Shown here one piece after another: positions 7,811 to 17,164 of a DNA stretch of 64,000 nt. The translations under genes and the position numbers were made by a program. Below the pieces are notes generated by a model that saw nothing but the letters and a program-made list of their open reading frames with translations, did not search any database and was not told where the DNA came from. This DNA comes from Gemmatimonadota bacterium. Lineage in GTDB: Bacteria > Gemmatimonadota > Gemmatimonadetes > Longimicrobiales > Gaopeijiaceae. Location of the stretch: contig VXMI01000173.1 in assembly GCA_009841165.1 (NCBI GenBank), forward strand, positions 1 to 64,000. Reading direction: 5' to 3'. Position 1 is the first letter of the stretch, and each line of letters begins with the position of its first letter.

Positions 7811-8692
7811 TCAAGGCTCGGGCGCGGAGTCAACCCGCCTGGGGGACCGCGAGGTCACGAAGGCCTCCGCAAAAGCCTGCATTACGGTGTCACCGGACAG
7901 GAACCCGACGAGCCGGCCATCAGTAACCACCGGAAGCCGGGAGACCCCTCGCGAGATCAGCGAACGGCTCGCGGCCGCCAGTGTTTCGCTTTCGGACACG
8001 CAGAGCACCGATCGCGTCATGAGGTCGCTCGCGTGCAGGTTCCGACGCCCGGACGGTGGTCCGCCTTCCCGTCGCGGCAGAATGTGGCACAGGATGTCCT
8101 CGGCGGTGATCACGCCCAGCAGCTCGTGATCCTTCCCGACCACCGGAAGGACTCCAAGCCCGCGCCTCAGCATCAGGTGCTGAACTTCCCCGACCGGTGT
8201 ATCGGGATAGATCCGGTATGTGAGCGGCTCCATAACCTGCTCGACTCGGACGTCCACGTCTATGTGATTTTCCAGAAACGCTTTGGAGTTCGTTAGTTCG
8301 AGTATGTTCTCATGTGTGGGGCGGTCACCCATTCCGCGCGAATACCGGACCAGTGCCGGCGCCAGAAAGAGGTTGACCGACGGTCTGGGCAGTCCCCATG
8401 CCACCCAGGCCGCGCTACGCTTCGCACCCGCCCGGTCCTGCCCCGACGCGAGGCAGACGACCAGCCCCGGCTTCGGATGATCCCGGCCGAGATTGACGAA
8501 GTCCACGTGGCCGGTGAGGGGTATCCGCCATGGGGGTACGCCCGACAGGGCGGCCGTGCCGGCCGCCGCGAGGAGTGGATGGTCGCCCGGCAGTTCCGTC
8601 CCTCCCGGTTCGAGACACGACAGCGGATCGTCTCCGGGTGTCGCGACGATACCCGGTGCGATCAGCAGTCGCCCAAGCGTTACGCCATCCAT
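7811..8692 (-). CDS. CBS-domain protein with unassigned N-terminal region
   Basis: The C-terminal half, from about residue 150, holds a tandem pair of CBS domains: VMEPLTYRI...GVLPVVGKDHELLGVITAEDI and LMTRSVLCV...SRLPVVTDGRLVGFLSGD. Such pairs bind adenine nucleotides and usually regulate a partner. The first 120 residues match nothing I recognise; they contain a hydrophobic stretch (GLVVCLASGQ) and no obvious catalytic motif. An internal ATG at 8332 (MGDRPTHEN) would give a stand-alone 173-residue CBS protein, so the start is uncertain. It sits 24 nt after sucD and 43 nt before ndk, suggesting co-expression with succinyl-CoA synthetase. Confidence 0.75.
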   Translation of the reverse strand: MDGVTLGRLLIAPGIVATPGDDPLSCLEPGGTELPGDHPLLAAAGTAALSGVPPWRIPLTGHVDFVNLGRDHPKPGLVVCLASGQDRAGAKRSAAWVAWGLPRPSVNLFLAPALVRYSRGMGDRPTHENILELTNSKAFLENHIDVDVRVEQVMEPLTYRIYPDTPVGEVQHLMLRRGLGVLPVVGKDHELLGVITAEDILCHILPRREGGPPSGRRNLHASDLMTRSVLCVSESETLAAASRSLISRGVSRLPVVTDGRLVGFLSGDTVMQAFAEAFVTSRSPRRVDSAPEP

Positions 8693-8716
8693 GACACGAA
8701 GGAGCCCAAACGGGTG

Positions 8717-9604
8717 CTACCGGCCCAGCGCCTCGGCCACGAGCACGGATATCTCCGCTGGACGCCTGGCGACCCTGATTCCATTGTCCTCGAAGGCCCT
8801 GGTCTTTTCGGCCGCGGTTCCAGCCGATCCGCTTATGATCGCTCCGGCGTGGCCCATCCGCTTGCCCGGTGGAGCCGTTCGCCCCGCAATGAAGCCGACC
8901 ACGGGGATGCTCAGATTGGCGCTGACCCACTCGGCTGCCTCCTGCTCGGCGGTTCCGCCGATTTCTCCGATCATGACCACGGCCTCGGTTTCGGGGTCGT
9001 CGGCGAACGCCGAGAGGCAGTTCACGAAGCTGGTTCCGATCAGCGGATCGCCGCCGATCCCAACGCAGGTCGTCTGACCCAGACCATCCCGGGTCAGGTG
9101 GTGCACCGCCTCGTAGGTGAGCGTCCCGGATCTCGATATCAGTCCGACGGGGCCGGGCGTCACCATTCGCCCGGGAATGATGCCCAGCGTGGTCTTGCCA
9201 GGACAGATGATCCCGGGGCAGTTGGGGCCGAGCACCCGGCTGCCACGATCCCGTGCCAGCGCGTGGGTGCGCGTCATGTCCAGGACCGGGATTCCCTCGG
9301 TCACGCAGACGATGAAGGAAACGCCTGCGTCGGCCGCTTCCATGATGGCGCTCGCCGCGAACGCAGGCGGAACGTAGACCACCGATGCGTCTGCCCCGGT
9401 CTCCGCCACGGCGTCGGCGACCGTGTCGAACACGGGCACAACGCGTCCTTCGGGCCCTTCGAAGCCGCGGCCGCCCTTCCCCGGCGTCACGCCGGCCACT
9501 ACGCGCGTGCCGTACGCCATCATCTGGCGGGTATGAAACGAGCCGTCCCGTCCGGTAATCCCCTGAACGACGACGCGGGTATTCTCGTCAACGAAGATCG
9601 ACAT
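8717..9604 (-). CDS. sucD: succinyl-CoA synthetase alpha subunit
   Basis: Alpha subunit of the TCA-cycle enzyme that couples succinyl-CoA cleavage to NTP formation. The CoA-binding Rossmann part shows [14 protein letters not shown], and the phosphorylated histidine is H252 in [15 protein letters not shown] and SRSGTLTYE are family signatures. Length 295 aa is normal. It follows sucC by 45 nt. The two subunits form the heteromer in the cytosol. Confidence 0.97.
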   Translation of the reverse strand: MSIFVDENTRVVVQGITGRDGSFHTRQMMAYGTRVVAGVTPGKGGRGFEGPEGRVVPVFDTVADAVAETGADASVVYVPPAFAASAIMEAADAGVSFIVCVTEGIPVLDMTRTHALARDRGSRVLGPNCPGIICPGKTTLGIIPGRMVTPGPVGLISRSGTLTYEAVHHLTRDGLGQTTCVGIGGDPLIGTSFVNCLSAFADDPETEAVVMIGEIGGTAEQEAAEWVSANLSIPVVGFIAGRTAPPGKRMGHAGAIISGSAGTAAEKTRAFEDNGIRVARRPAEISVLVAEALGR

Positions 9605-9649
9605 GCTGTCTCTCGGTGTCCTTTGTCGGTCTGGGAGTCATCCGCCAGG

Positions 9650-10780
9650 TCAGCCGGCCAGCCGCACCGCTTCCTGGACCACCTCGTCCATCGAGGTGCC
9701 CGCGGTGAATCCGGCGTCCGCCAGGATCTGCCGAGCGAGGTTCTCGTTCGTTCCCGTAAGCCGGATCACGATGGGAACCTCGATATCGATCCGCTCGGTC
9801 GCTTCCACGATCCCTCGCGCCACATCGTCGCATCGGGTGATCCCGCCGAAGATGTTGAAGAGGATCACCTCAACCGCCGGATCGGAGGTGATGATCTCGA
9901 GCGCGGCCACCACCTTGTCCGGGTTGGAGGAGCCGCCGATGTCCAGGAAGTTCGCGGGATCCCCGCCGTAGTACTTGACGAGGTCCATCGTCGCCATCGC
10001 CAGTCCCGCGCCGTTCACGCAGCAACCGACGTTTCCGTCGAGCTTGACGAAGCTGAGGCCGGCTTCACGTGCCTGCGCGTCGGCCCCGTCCTCCGAGCCG
10101 GAATCTCTCAGGGCGCCAATCGAAGGACGGCGGAAGAGTTCGTTGTCGTCGATGCTGACCTTGGCGTCGATCGCCTTGACCTCGCCCCCGGTCGTCGAGA
10201 TCAGGGGATTGATCTCGGCCATGGAGGCTCCGTTGCCGACGAAGGCGTCGTAGAGCTGCGAGATGATCTTCGCACCCTGTCTGGCAAGGGCAGGATCGGC
10301 ATACAGGCGGGTGGCCAGACGATAGGCCTGGTGCGGCATCAGACCATAGCGTGGATCGACACGGAGCTTGTGAATGGCGTCCGGATTCGTGGCCGCGACT
10401 TCCTCGATGTCGATGCCCCCCTCGGCCGACACCATGAAAACCGGACACTGCCCCTCGCGGTCGACGAGAACGCCCACATAGGCCTCGGTAGCGATCTCCT
10501 CGGTGGGACAGACCAGCACCTTCTCGACCGTGAGTCCGCTGATCTCCATTCCCAGAATGGCCTCGGCGTGGGCAGCCGCTTCGTCCGGACCCGACGCCAG
10601 CTTCACGCCACCAGCCTTGCCCCGGCCGCCGGAATGGACCTGGGCCTTTACGACGACCCCACCCCCGTATCGCTCCGCGATCTCGCGGACGGCCTCCGCA
10701 TTGTCGGCGACCTCACCGGGGTTCACCGCCATGCCGGCGGCGCGGAAGAGTTCCTTGGCCTGGTATTCGTGAAGGTTCAT
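9650..10780 (-). CDS. sucC: succinyl-CoA synthetase beta subunit
   Basis: ATP-grasp beta subunit that binds nucleotide and succinate. It opens MNLHEYQAKELF, has VVKAQVHSGGRGKAGGVK in the nucleotide-binding part, EINPLIST in the metal site region, and a C-terminal GGITRCDDVA motif. Length 376 aa is close to standard. It is first in the sucC-sucD-CBS-ndk run and is divergent from the cysteine desulfurase gene across a 125-nt region that contains a promoter candidate for each side. Nucleotide specificity (ATP or GTP) is not read here. Confidence 0.97.
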   Translation of the reverse strand: MNLHEYQAKELFRAAGMAVNPGEVADNAEAVREIAERYGGGVVVKAQVHSGGRGKAGGVKLASGPDEAAAHAEAILGMEISGLTVEKVLVCPTEEIATEAYVGVLVDREGQCPVFMVSAEGGIDIEEVAATNPDAIHKLRVDPRYGLMPHQAYRLATRLYADPALARQGAKIISQLYDAFVGNGASMAEINPLISTTGGEVKAIDAKVSIDDNELFRRPSIGALRDSGSEDGADAQAREAGLSFVKLDGNVGCCVNGAGLAMATMDLVKYYGGDPANFLDIGGSSNPDKVVAALEIITSDPAVEVILFNIFGGITRCDDVARGIVEATERIDIEVPIVIRLTGTNENLARQILADAGFTAGTSMDEVVQEAVRLAG

Positions 10781-10789
10781 GGAGCCATG

Positions 10790-10817
10790 AAGTTACAGGG
10801 AAGCGGGCACGGGACAA
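10790..10817 (-). promoter_or_regulatory. putative sucC promoter
   Basis: Minus-strand TTGTCC (10812-10817) and TAACTT (10790-10795) are separated by 16 nt, with the sucC ATG 9 nt beyond the -10. Both boxes are imperfect. The short leader leaves no room for a Shine-Dalgarno if this is the start used. Confidence 0.3.
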
Positions 10818-10852
10818 CCATCGCGGGCCGTCGCGCAACCCGACCGGGCACT

Positions 10853-10881
10853 TTGGAGAGACGGCCTTGATATCATATTAC
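10853..10881 (+). promoter_or_regulatory. putative promoter of the cysteine desulfurase-mnmA operon
   Basis: TTGGAG (10853-10858) and TATTAC (10876-10881) are spaced by 17 nt in one of the few AT-rich patches here. The ATG follows 24 nt later with AAGGA in between. Supported only by consensus-like spacing. Confidence 0.4.
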
Positions 10882-10905
10882 AGAGCCCCCCGCCGCTGAA
10901 GGACC

Positions 10906-12084
10906 ATGCTTCCGAACACCTCGATGCACCAGGACTCCCAGGCGATCTACCTGGACCACGCCGCCACGACACCGGTTCGTCCGGAGGTCGCGGCGGCGAT
11001 GGCAACCTGCGTGGTCGAGGACTTCGGCAACCCGTCGAGCCGGCACACATGGGGGCGGAGTGCGAGAAGCCGACTGGATGAGGCTCGCTCGAGAGTCGCG
11101 GCCTCCCTGCGCGTGTCCGCGGCCACGGTGTACTTCACACGAGGAGGCACGGAGTCCGACAACCTGGCCGTTCTGGGGAGGGCGCGAAGCGTTGCGGCAG
11201 CGACCGGCAGCGCGCACGTCGTCACTTCGTCGATCGAGCACCCGGCGGTGCTCGAGGCCGCGCACCAGGCGGTCAGGGAGGGCGGGACACATACGATCGT
11301 CGGCTTCGACGAGGGAGCATTCGATATGGACGCGCTGCGCCGGGTGCTCCGCGAGAGACCGGCGGTGGCGTCGTGCATGTGGGTCAACAACGAGACCGGC
11401 ATGGTGCTTCCGATTCGCGAGATCGCGGCCGAGTGCCGTGCCTGGGGCGTTGCGCTCCACAGCGACGCCGTGCAGGCGGCAGGGAAGATGCCGCTGCTCA
11501 CGGCGGGCATTCCGGCGGACCTGCTCACCGTCACCGGCCACAAGATCTACGGCCCCAAGGGTACCGGGGCTCTCATCGTCCAAAACCGGCACAACCTCTG
11601 TCCACTGCACTTCGGTGGGGGCCAGGAGCGGGGACTGAGGCCAGGTACCGAGGATGTGGCGGGCGCCGTCGGGCTCGCCGTCGCACTCGAGCTCGCGGTC
11701 GCGGAAGCTTCGACCGAATCGGTCCGCCTGACCGCGCTGCGGGAAGAGGTCGAGGCGGGGCTGGTGGATTCGGTTCCGGGCCTGCGCGTAAACGGACGCG
11801 GCCTGCCCCGGGCGCCTCATATCCTCTCCCTGTCGATCCCCGATGCGGATTCGGACACCCTGTTGGCCGCTCTGGACACTTGCGGCATTGCGGCTTCGGG
11901 CGGGTCGGCGTGCGCCAGCGGATCGAGCGCGACGAGCCCGTCGCTGGCGGTGCTCCGGTTCGATGCCGCGAGCGCCGCCCTGCGCCTGAGCTTCGGCCGG
12001 CTCAATTCGAGTGATCAGGTGGAACGGATCGTGGCAGCCGTGGCGGGCGCCGTCGAGCGGACGCGCGCGCTGGTCGTCCGATGA
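10906..12084 (+). CDS. cysteine desulfurase (NifS/IscS family)
   Basis: PLP enzyme that strips sulfur from cysteine and holds it as a persulfide. The PLP lysine is K213 in VTGHKIYGPKG, the conserved His is in SSIEHPAV, and the sulfur-accepting cysteine is C336 in GGSACASGS, a type I-like loop. Start is ATG at 10906 behind AAGGA; Met7 is a possible later start. The gene overlaps mnmA by 4 nt (ATGA), so its most likely job is to supply sulfur for tRNA 2-thiouridine, though it may also serve Fe-S assembly because no isc or suf gene is in view. Length 392 aa is normal. Confidence 0.93.
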   Translation: MLPNTSMHQDSQAIYLDHAATTPVRPEVAAAMATCVVEDFGNPSSRHTWGRSARSRLDEARSRVAASLRVSAATVYFTRGGTESDNLAVLGRARSVAAATGSAHVVTSSIEHPAVLEAAHQAVREGGTHTIVGFDEGAFDMDALRRVLRERPAVASCMWVNNETGMVLPIREIAAECRAWGVALHSDAVQAAGKMPLLTAGIPADLLTVTGHKIYGPKGTGALIVQNRHNLCPLHFGGGQERGLRPGTEDVAGAVGLAVALELAVAEASTESVRLTALREEVEAGLVDSVPGLRVNGRGLPRAPHILSLSIPDADSDTLLAALDTCGIAASGGSACASGSSATSPSLAVLRFDAASAALRLSFGRLNSSDQVERIVAAVAGAVERTRALVVR

Positions 12085-13235
12085 ACGGCGGAAGCGCGCG
12101 GCAGCGCATCCTGGTCGCGATGTCGGGGGGCGTGGACTCCTCGGTCGCGGCCGCGATGCTCGTCGAGGCCGGGCACGAGGTGATCGGCGCCACCATGAAG
12201 ACCTTCTGCTACGACGACGAAGAGGTCGCTGCCGGCACCCGCACGTGCTGCGGACTGGACGGCATCCAGGACGCGAAGGCGGTCGCGGACCGGTTGGGGA
12301 TTCCGCACTACGTCTTCGACGTCGAGCGCGAGTTCACCCGCGACGTGATCGACGACTTCGTGAGCGAATACAGCCGCGGCCGCACGCCGAACCCGTGCGT
12401 GCGCTGCAATTCGAACACCAAGTTCCGGGATCTCTTCCGGAGGGGGCGCGTGCTGGGGTGCGACGGCGTGGCGTCGGGGCACTACGTCAGGATCGACCGG
12501 GACGCCGGCGAGACCCGCTTGCTCCGCGGGCTCGACTCCGCAAAGGACCAGTCCTACTTCCTCTGGGGACTGCCTTCCGGGCTCCTCGACCGGCTTCACT
12601 TTCCGCTCGGGGCACTCACCAAGGCCGAGGTGCGGGCAAGGGCACGCGAGATGGGACTGGTGACAGCAGACAAGCCCGAGTCACAGGAGATCTGCTTCGT
12701 GCCGACCGGCGACTACCGGGACTTCCTGGCCAGGAAGCTGCTCCCCGTCCATCCGGCGCTGCTGCCGGGGGCGATCGTCGACCACCGGGGCCGCGTGCTC
12801 GGCCGCCACGATGGCTATTCCGGTTTCACCGTGGGCCAGCGAAAGGGGATCGGCGGAGGTCTGCCGGAGCCCTGTTACGTGCTCGAAGTCAGACCGGAGT
12901 CGCGCGAGGTGGTGGTGGGTCCCAGGCACCTGCTCGAAGTCGGCGGCGCCGTGGTCGGAGATCTGAACTGGCTCACCGCCACCCCGCTGCCTGGAACGCC
13001 TCTCCATGTGCAGATCCGATACCGGTCGCCGCTCCTGGCCTGCCGGATCGATTCCTGCGGGGACGATACCCTGCGGCTTTCCTTCGACCGACCGGCGAGC
13101 GCGGTGACTCCCGGCCAGTCAGCCGTGCTCTTCTACGGCGACCGCGTGGTCGGGGGCGGCAGGATCCGGCGGGTCACCACTTCATCCCGGACGACTCGGC
13201 GAATTCCCGCATCTGCTCCTGCTGCTCCTCGGTAA
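12081..13235 (+). CDS. mnmA: tRNA-specific 2-thiouridylase
   Basis: MnmA adenylates and thiolates U34 of Lys, Glu and Gln tRNAs. The PP-loop SGGVDSS is at residues 15-21, and the two catalytic cysteines are C106 (NPCVRC) and C205 (QEICFV). The C-terminal beta-barrel ends with [12 protein letters not shown], the usual end of the family, but the frame continues for about 21 more basic residues that read into the 3' end of dnaJ on the other strand; this gives a 62-nt convergent overlap and an atypical tail. Its substrate tRNA-Gln(UUG) is encoded elsewhere in the window. Confidence 0.95.
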   Translation: MNGGSARQRILVAMSGGVDSSVAAAMLVEAGHEVIGATMKTFCYDDEEVAAGTRTCCGLDGIQDAKAVADRLGIPHYVFDVEREFTRDVIDDFVSEYSRGRTPNPCVRCNSNTKFRDLFRRGRVLGCDGVASGHYVRIDRDAGETRLLRGLDSAKDQSYFLWGLPSGLLDRLHFPLGALTKAEVRARAREMGLVTADKPESQEICFVPTGDYRDFLARKLLPVHPALLPGAIVDHRGRVLGRHDGYSGFTVGQRKGIGGGLPEPCYVLEVRPESREVVVGPRHLLEVGGAVVGDLNWLTATPLPGTPLHVQIRYRSPLLACRIDSCGDDTLRLSFDRPASAVTPGQSAVLFYGDRVVGGGRIRRVTTSSRTTRRIPASAPAAPR

Positions 13236-14286
13236 GAGTTTCGGGGACCTCCACCTTCACCTCGACGAACTGGTCGCCCCGCCGTCCCTCGCGGCTGATC
13301 CCCTGGCCCCGGATCCGGAAGCGGGTGCCGGGCTGGGTACCCGGGGGCACGCGCAGCACGACCTTCCTCCCCGAGATCGTGCTCACCCGGATCCTGGAGC
13401 CGAGCATCGCCTGCACCAGGTTCACCGGCACCGTGACGTGAATATCGTTGCCCTCACGGCGAAAGAACCGGTGCGGCACGACCTTGAAGGTGATGATGAG
13501 GTCGCCGGGCGCCCCACCCTTCGTGCCGCGCTCGCCCCGACCCGTCAGGCGAACCCTGGAGCCGGTGTCCACGCCAGCCGGCACCGTCACCTCCAGCTTG
13601 CGGTTCTGGTGGATCTTGCCGTCCCCGCCACAGGCACCGCAGACCTTTTCGGCTCTCCGGCCACGTCCGACGCATGCCGGACAGGGACGGCTCACCGCGA
13701 ACCCGCCCTGACCGAAGGAGACGGTACCGGATCCCCTGCACTCTTCACACTGCTTCCACGTCGTGCCCGGCGCGCCACCCGTACCCCCGCACGTTGCGCA
13801 CTCCTCGTTGATCGGAATCGAAACCGGCACCTTGCCGCCGGTCGCCGCGACCATGAAGGGCACCTCGACCGTGTACTCTACGTTCTCGCCCCTGGCCGGC
13901 CCGGAAGGCTTGCGCGCCTCTTCCTTCTTTCCCCGATCGAAAATGGACGTGAAGATGTCCGAAAACCCGCCCAGGCCCCCGAGGTCCTCGAAGGAAAAGC
14001 TCGTGGACTGCTGTGTTCCCGGACGTGTTCCGCCGGGACGCGCGCCACCAAACCCGAATGCGCCGAGCTTGCGCACCTGATCGTACCTGGCACGCTTCTT
14101 CGGATCGGACAAAACGGCGTTCGCCTCCCCGACGTCCTTGAAACGTTCGGACGCTTTCGGGTTGTTGGGGTTGGCATCGGGATGGTACTGCTTCGCCAGC
14201 TTGCGATAGGCCTTCTTGATCGTCTCCGCATCCGCCTTCGGATCGACACCGAGGATGGCGTAGTAGTCCTTGTCGGTCGTCGTCAT
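13174..14286 (-). CDS. dnaJ: chaperone DnaJ
   Basis: Full-length (370 aa) Hsp40 co-chaperone that stimulates DnaK ATPase. The J-domain includes the HPD motif (QYHPDAN), then a Gly/Phe-rich region ([10 protein letters not shown]), four CxxCxGxG zinc-finger repeats ([32 protein letters not shown]), and the C-terminal substrate-binding beta domains. It is 13 nt downstream of grpE. No dnaK or hrcA is nearby and no CIRCE-like repeat was seen upstream of grpE. Confidence 0.97.
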   Translation of the reverse strand: MTTTDKDYYAILGVDPKADAETIKKAYRKLAKQYHPDANPNNPKASERFKDVGEANAVLSDPKKRARYDQVRKLGAFGFGGARPGGTRPGTQQSTSFSFEDLGGLGGFSDIFTSIFDRGKKEEARKPSGPARGENVEYTVEVPFMVAATGGKVPVSIPINEECATCGGTGGAPGTTWKQCEECRGSGTVSFGQGGFAVSRPCPACVGRGRRAEKVCGACGGDGKIHQNRKLEVTVPAGVDTGSRVRLTGRGERGTKGGAPGDLIITFKVVPHRFFRREGNDIHVTVPVNLVQAMLGSRIRVSTISGRKVVLRVPPGTQPGTRFRIRGQGISREGRRGDQFVEVKVEVPETLTEEQQEQMREFAESSGMKW

Positions 14287-14299
14287 CGCCTCTGAACCG

Positions 14300-14950
14300 C
14301 TAGTCGGACTTGAAGACGCTCACCCGTGCCGGACGGATGAGAACCCCCCTCAGGGTATACCCTCTCTGGAACACCATTGCGACGGTGTCGTCGTCCTCCT
14401 CCGCCTCGGTCGGAACCCGCATCATCGCCTCCATCGTGTTGGGATCGAAAGCCTCGCCTGCGGGGTCCACGACTTCGACCCCGGCGTCCCCCAGTACGCG
14501 GAAAAACTTGCGCTCGACGAGGTCCACCCCTTCCACGATCGAATCCACGGAGGATTTGTTTTCCGGCTCCAGGGCGGTAACCCGGAGCAGATCATCCAGG
14601 GGATCCAGAAGACGGGAGACGAGGTCGGCCTGCGCCCGGTCCCAGCCTTGCCGCAATCTGTCCTCCGTCCTCTTCCGGTAGTTGTCGAAATCGGCAGCAA
14701 GCCGAAGATGCTGATCCTTCAGACGATCCCTCTCGGCCGCGAGTTCCACGAGAGGGTCCTGCCCGATCTTTTCGGCGCCGGCCCCACCGTCGGCGGGTAC
14801 GCCCTCGTCGCCGTCGAGTTGCTCGGCGCCCTGCTCCTCCCCGGTGCCGGGGCCGTCTTCGCCCTGGGGCGTCTTCTCATGGCCGTCGACTTCGCCCGCG
14901 TCTGCTTCGCGGCCCACCTCTTCACCGTGGTGTTCGTCTTGAGAGTTCAT
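14300..14950 (-). CDS. grpE: nucleotide exchange factor GrpE
   Basis: GrpE releases ADP from DnaK. Residues 1-65 are a very acidic, Gly-rich disordered tail; residues 65-125 form the long coiled helix ([20 protein letters not shown], then NYRKRTE); the C-terminal beta-wing has [13 protein letters not shown] and [14 protein letters not shown]. Total 216 aa. The 158-nt gap upstream (14951-15108) contains a TTGACG but no matching -10, no CIRCE repeat and no clear sigma-32 box, so heat-shock control is not shown by sequence. Confidence 0.95.
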   Translation of the reverse strand: MNSQDEHHGEEVGREADAGEVDGHEKTPQGEDGPGTGEEQGAEQLDGDEGVPADGGAGAEKIGQDPLVELAAERDRLKDQHLRLAADFDNYRKRTEDRLRQGWDRAQADLVSRLLDPLDDLLRVTALEPENKSSVDSIVEGVDLVERKFFRVLGDAGVEVVDPAGEAFDPNTMEAMMRVPTEAEEDDDTVAMVFQRGYTLRGVLIRPARVSVFKSD

Positions 14951-15108
14951 TTCCTCGCTCGCAATCTATCTGGTGCCACCGTGGATCCTTCGTGCCACAA
15001 GCCCGGTGGACGGCCCGTCAACGGGTGCATTCCAAAGTCGTGTATTCGGTTGGCGTGGTCCATACATCGGGGGCTCCGGGCTCCCGCCATCGGGCTCCGT
15101 AGGCGCTT

Positions 15109-15624
15109 CTACAGTCGTGCGATGGCCTGCAGCGCCATGTGCAGGACGGCCACGACGCTGCTCTCGCGAACGGTGGTCCTGTCGCCATCGAACAGCTCCT
15201 GACGGGCGATTCCGGTGCCCGTGGACATGGCAACCGCCAGCCACACGGTGCCCACGGGCTTGTCCTTCGTCCCGCCGCCGGGGCCCGCGATTCCGGTCAC
15301 GGACATCGCCAGGTCCGCTGAAAAGGAACGGCAGGCGCCGAAGGCCATCTGCAGCGCGACGATTCGCGAGACCGCGCCGTGACGTTCCAGTGCCATTGGG
15401 TCGACTCCCAGGTGCCGCACCTTGATGTCGTTGGAGTAGGCGATCAGGCCGCCGCTGTAGCAGCCCGATGCACCGGGAAGATCGGTGATCACCTTCGACA
15501 GCAGCCCGCCCGTGCAACTCTCGGCGGTTGCAAGCCTGAGACCGCGGGCCATCGCCCTGCCGGCCAGACGCCGTACCCCGTCCGCAACGGAGGAGAATTC
15601 GCCATTCCCCGCGGTCGACGTCAT
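15109..15624 (-). CDS. pncC: nicotinamide-nucleotide amidohydrolase PncC (CinA C-terminal domain)
   Basis: A 171-residue stand-alone CinA C-terminal domain, which deamidates NMN in pyridine nucleotide salvage. Signature elements are LATAESCTGGLLS near residues 31-43, YSGGLIAYSND, AMSVTGIAGPGGGT and PVGTVWLAV. The N-terminal MoCF-like domain of full CinA is absent. The ATG at 15624 overlaps the pgsA stop by 4 nt, and pgsA-cinA-recA linkage is common in bacteria, although recA is 33 kb away here. Confidence 0.92.
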   Translation of the reverse strand: MTSTAGNGEFSSVADGVRRLAGRAMARGLRLATAESCTGGLLSKVITDLPGASGCYSGGLIAYSNDIKVRHLGVDPMALERHGAVSRIVALQMAFGACRSFSADLAMSVTGIAGPGGGTKDKPVGTVWLAVAMSTGTGIARQELFDGDRTTVRESSVVAVLHMALQAIARL

Positions 15625-16250
15625 CTGGACTGCGCGACCACGGACCTGTAGCGCCAGACATAGTCGGCGAGCGAGAAGAGCGTCAGGAACACCGCGACGG
15701 CCAGGGTGACAGCGACGAAGCCGGTGTGGAGGATCTGCCACGCGTCCCAAAAGCCATGCGTCCAGCCTGCTTCTGTCGCGGAGAGGAACAGGGGATACCA
15801 GAGCAGGAGCGAACCGATGAAGAAATTGGTCACCAGGGACTTGTACTTCCCCGACTTTCCGGCCGCGATCACCGTCCCCCGGCGGGCCGCGTAGCCGCGA
15901 AAAGCGGTTACGAAGAGTTCCCTGCCGAACACCACGGCGATGACCCAGACCGGTAGAGTGCCCCAGAACGGCAATTCGTGGAATCCGTCGTCCCTGCGGG
16001 TGATGAAGTAGAGCGGCAAGAAGGCACTCGCCATCAGCAACTTGTCCGCTATCGGGTCCAGGAGTTTGCCCGCGTCCGAGATCCATCCGTGCTTCCGCGC
16101 CAGATGGCCGTCCCAGACATCGGATAGCGCGGCGACCACGAACACGGCGAAGGCCGCGTACCGATGAAGCCGGTCCGGCGACAGCGCCAGGTACGCGATG
16201 ACCGGACACAGTGCGATCCGCGCAACCGAGATGACATTGGGAATGCTCAC
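15621..16250 (-). CDS. pgsA: CDP-diacylglycerol-glycerol-3-phosphate 3-phosphatidyltransferase
   Basis: Membrane enzyme of phosphatidylglycerol synthesis. The CDP-alcohol phosphotransferase motif is complete: D44, D47-G48, A51-R52, G61, D65 and D69. Hydrophobic helices flank it throughout the 209 residues. Other CDP-alcohol transferases share the motif, but the SIPNVIS opening and genomic position next to pncC favour PgsA. It overlaps both its neighbours by 4 nt. Confidence 0.9.
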   Translation of the reverse strand: MSIPNVISVARIALCPVIAYLALSPDRLHRYAAFAVFVVAALSDVWDGHLARKHGWISDAGKLLDPIADKLLMASAFLPLYFITRRDDGFHELPFWGTLPVWVIAVVFGRELFVTAFRGYAARRGTVIAAGKSGKYKSLVTNFFIGSLLLWYPLFLSATEAGWTHGFWDAWQILHTGFVAVTLAVAVFLTLFSLADYVWRYRSVVAQSR

Positions 16251-16546
16251 GAGCCTGCGACCCTTCCGCGAAGCTCATCCTCCATGCGGGCGAGAATCGC
16301 CGCGGCCCTGCCGCGAAGCAGTCTCCGCGCCTCCCACGCCCGGAAGTCCCGCAGGAGCGTGACCGCACCGACGCTGGCCGGTTCACCGGCGAGATGTCCC
16401 AGGGCCGCCAGCCGGCGAAAAGGGCTGGGGCTGAAGAGGTTCCTGCGGTGGCGAGACACCTGATCGCGCAGAATCAGCGCTGAAATGGCGGCGACCGCGC
16501 CGGCACCAAGCAGAAGCAGTCCGAACCTGCGCATGCGGCGGTCCAT
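16247..16546 (-). CDS. small single-pass membrane protein, unknown function
   Basis: A 99-residue protein with one hydrophobic helix at about residues 8-26 followed by a positively charged helical domain (LFSPSPFRRLAALGHLAGE, then RDFRAWEARRLLRGRAA), giving a short N-in or tail-anchored protein. I do not recognise the family; the pattern of short amphipathic helices is reminiscent of a HEAT-like repeat but this is weak. Start at 16546 is chosen because it clears the recR stop by 7 nt; Met5 is an alternative. It overlaps pgsA by 4 nt, so it may relate to the membrane, but nothing stronger can be said. Confidence 0.6.
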   Translation of the reverse strand: MDRRMRRFGLLLLGAGAVAAISALILRDQVSRHRRNLFSPSPFRRLAALGHLAGEPASVGAVTLLRDFRAWEARRLLRGRAAAILARMEDELRGRVAGS

Positions 16547-16553
16547 CGGCTCG

Positions 16554-17147
16554 CTACATCTCCCTTCGGCCCGCCAGGGCCTCGGCGATGGTCGTCCCGT
16601 CAACGTATTCCAGATCGCTGCCCACGGGAATGCCTCTGGCCAGCCGCGTAATGCGCACTTCCCGGGGCCGCAGGATGCGTTCCAGATACACGGCCGTGGC
16701 CTCACCCTCCACACTCGCGTTGGTCGCGAGGATCACCTCCCTCGCGGGCGTCCCGGCACCCTCCAGCCGCTCGATCAGGCCAGCGATGTTGAGTTTCTCG
16801 GGACCGATCCCGTCCAGCGGGGAAAGACGGCCACCCAGCACATGAAAGAGCCCCTTGTATCGGCCCGCGCGCTCGATCGCTCCGACCTCATAGGCTTCCT
16901 CGACGACGCAGATGACCTCCTGGTCCCTCGACGGGTCCTGACATACCCGGCACAGCTCCGCCTCACAGTAGTTGCCGCATCTGGGACACGGATGCACTCG
17001 GTCGGCCACGTCCTCGAGCGCGCGTGCCAGCCGCCGCGTATCACCCTTGGCCCCCTTTACCAGATGGTACGCAAGGCGCAATGCCGTCTTGGTACCCACG
17101 CCCGGAAGCCTTCCGAGTTCGCGCGTGAGATTCCCGATCGCCGACAC
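16554..17147 (-). CDS. recR: recombination mediator RecR
   Basis: RecR loads RecA at gaps with RecF and RecO. The protein has an N-terminal helix-hairpin-helix (LPGVGTKTALRLAYHL), a four-cysteine zinc finger at C54, C57, C66 and C69, and a Toprim domain with EEAYEVGAIE and ATNASVEGEAT. Length 197 aa is normal. It lies directly after ybaB in the usual dnaX-ybaB-recR order. Confidence 0.97.
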   Translation of the reverse strand: MSAIGNLTRELGRLPGVGTKTALRLAYHLVKGAKGDTRRLARALEDVADRVHPCPRCGNYCEAELCRVCQDPSRDQEVICVVEEAYEVGAIERAGRYKGLFHVLGGRLSPLDGIGPEKLNIAGLIERLEGAGTPAREVILATNASVEGEATAVYLERILRPREVRITRLARGIPVGSDLEYVDGTTIAEALAGRREM

Positions 17148-17164
17148 CGTTAATGTCGCGGGTG

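Noticed and set aside
8332-8692. Glycerate kinase-like N-terminal part of the CBS protein
   Set aside because: A short HP-containing stretch looked suggestive, but no catalytic motif of that family is present.
8312-10870. Long open frame on the plus strand antisense to sucD and sucC
   Set aside because: High GC gives long antisense frames; its protein is unlike any family and the opposite strand encodes complete sucC and sucD.
14951-15108. CIRCE or sigma-32 element before grpE
   Set aside because: No inverted repeat of the CIRCE type and no matching -35/-10 pair could be seen.
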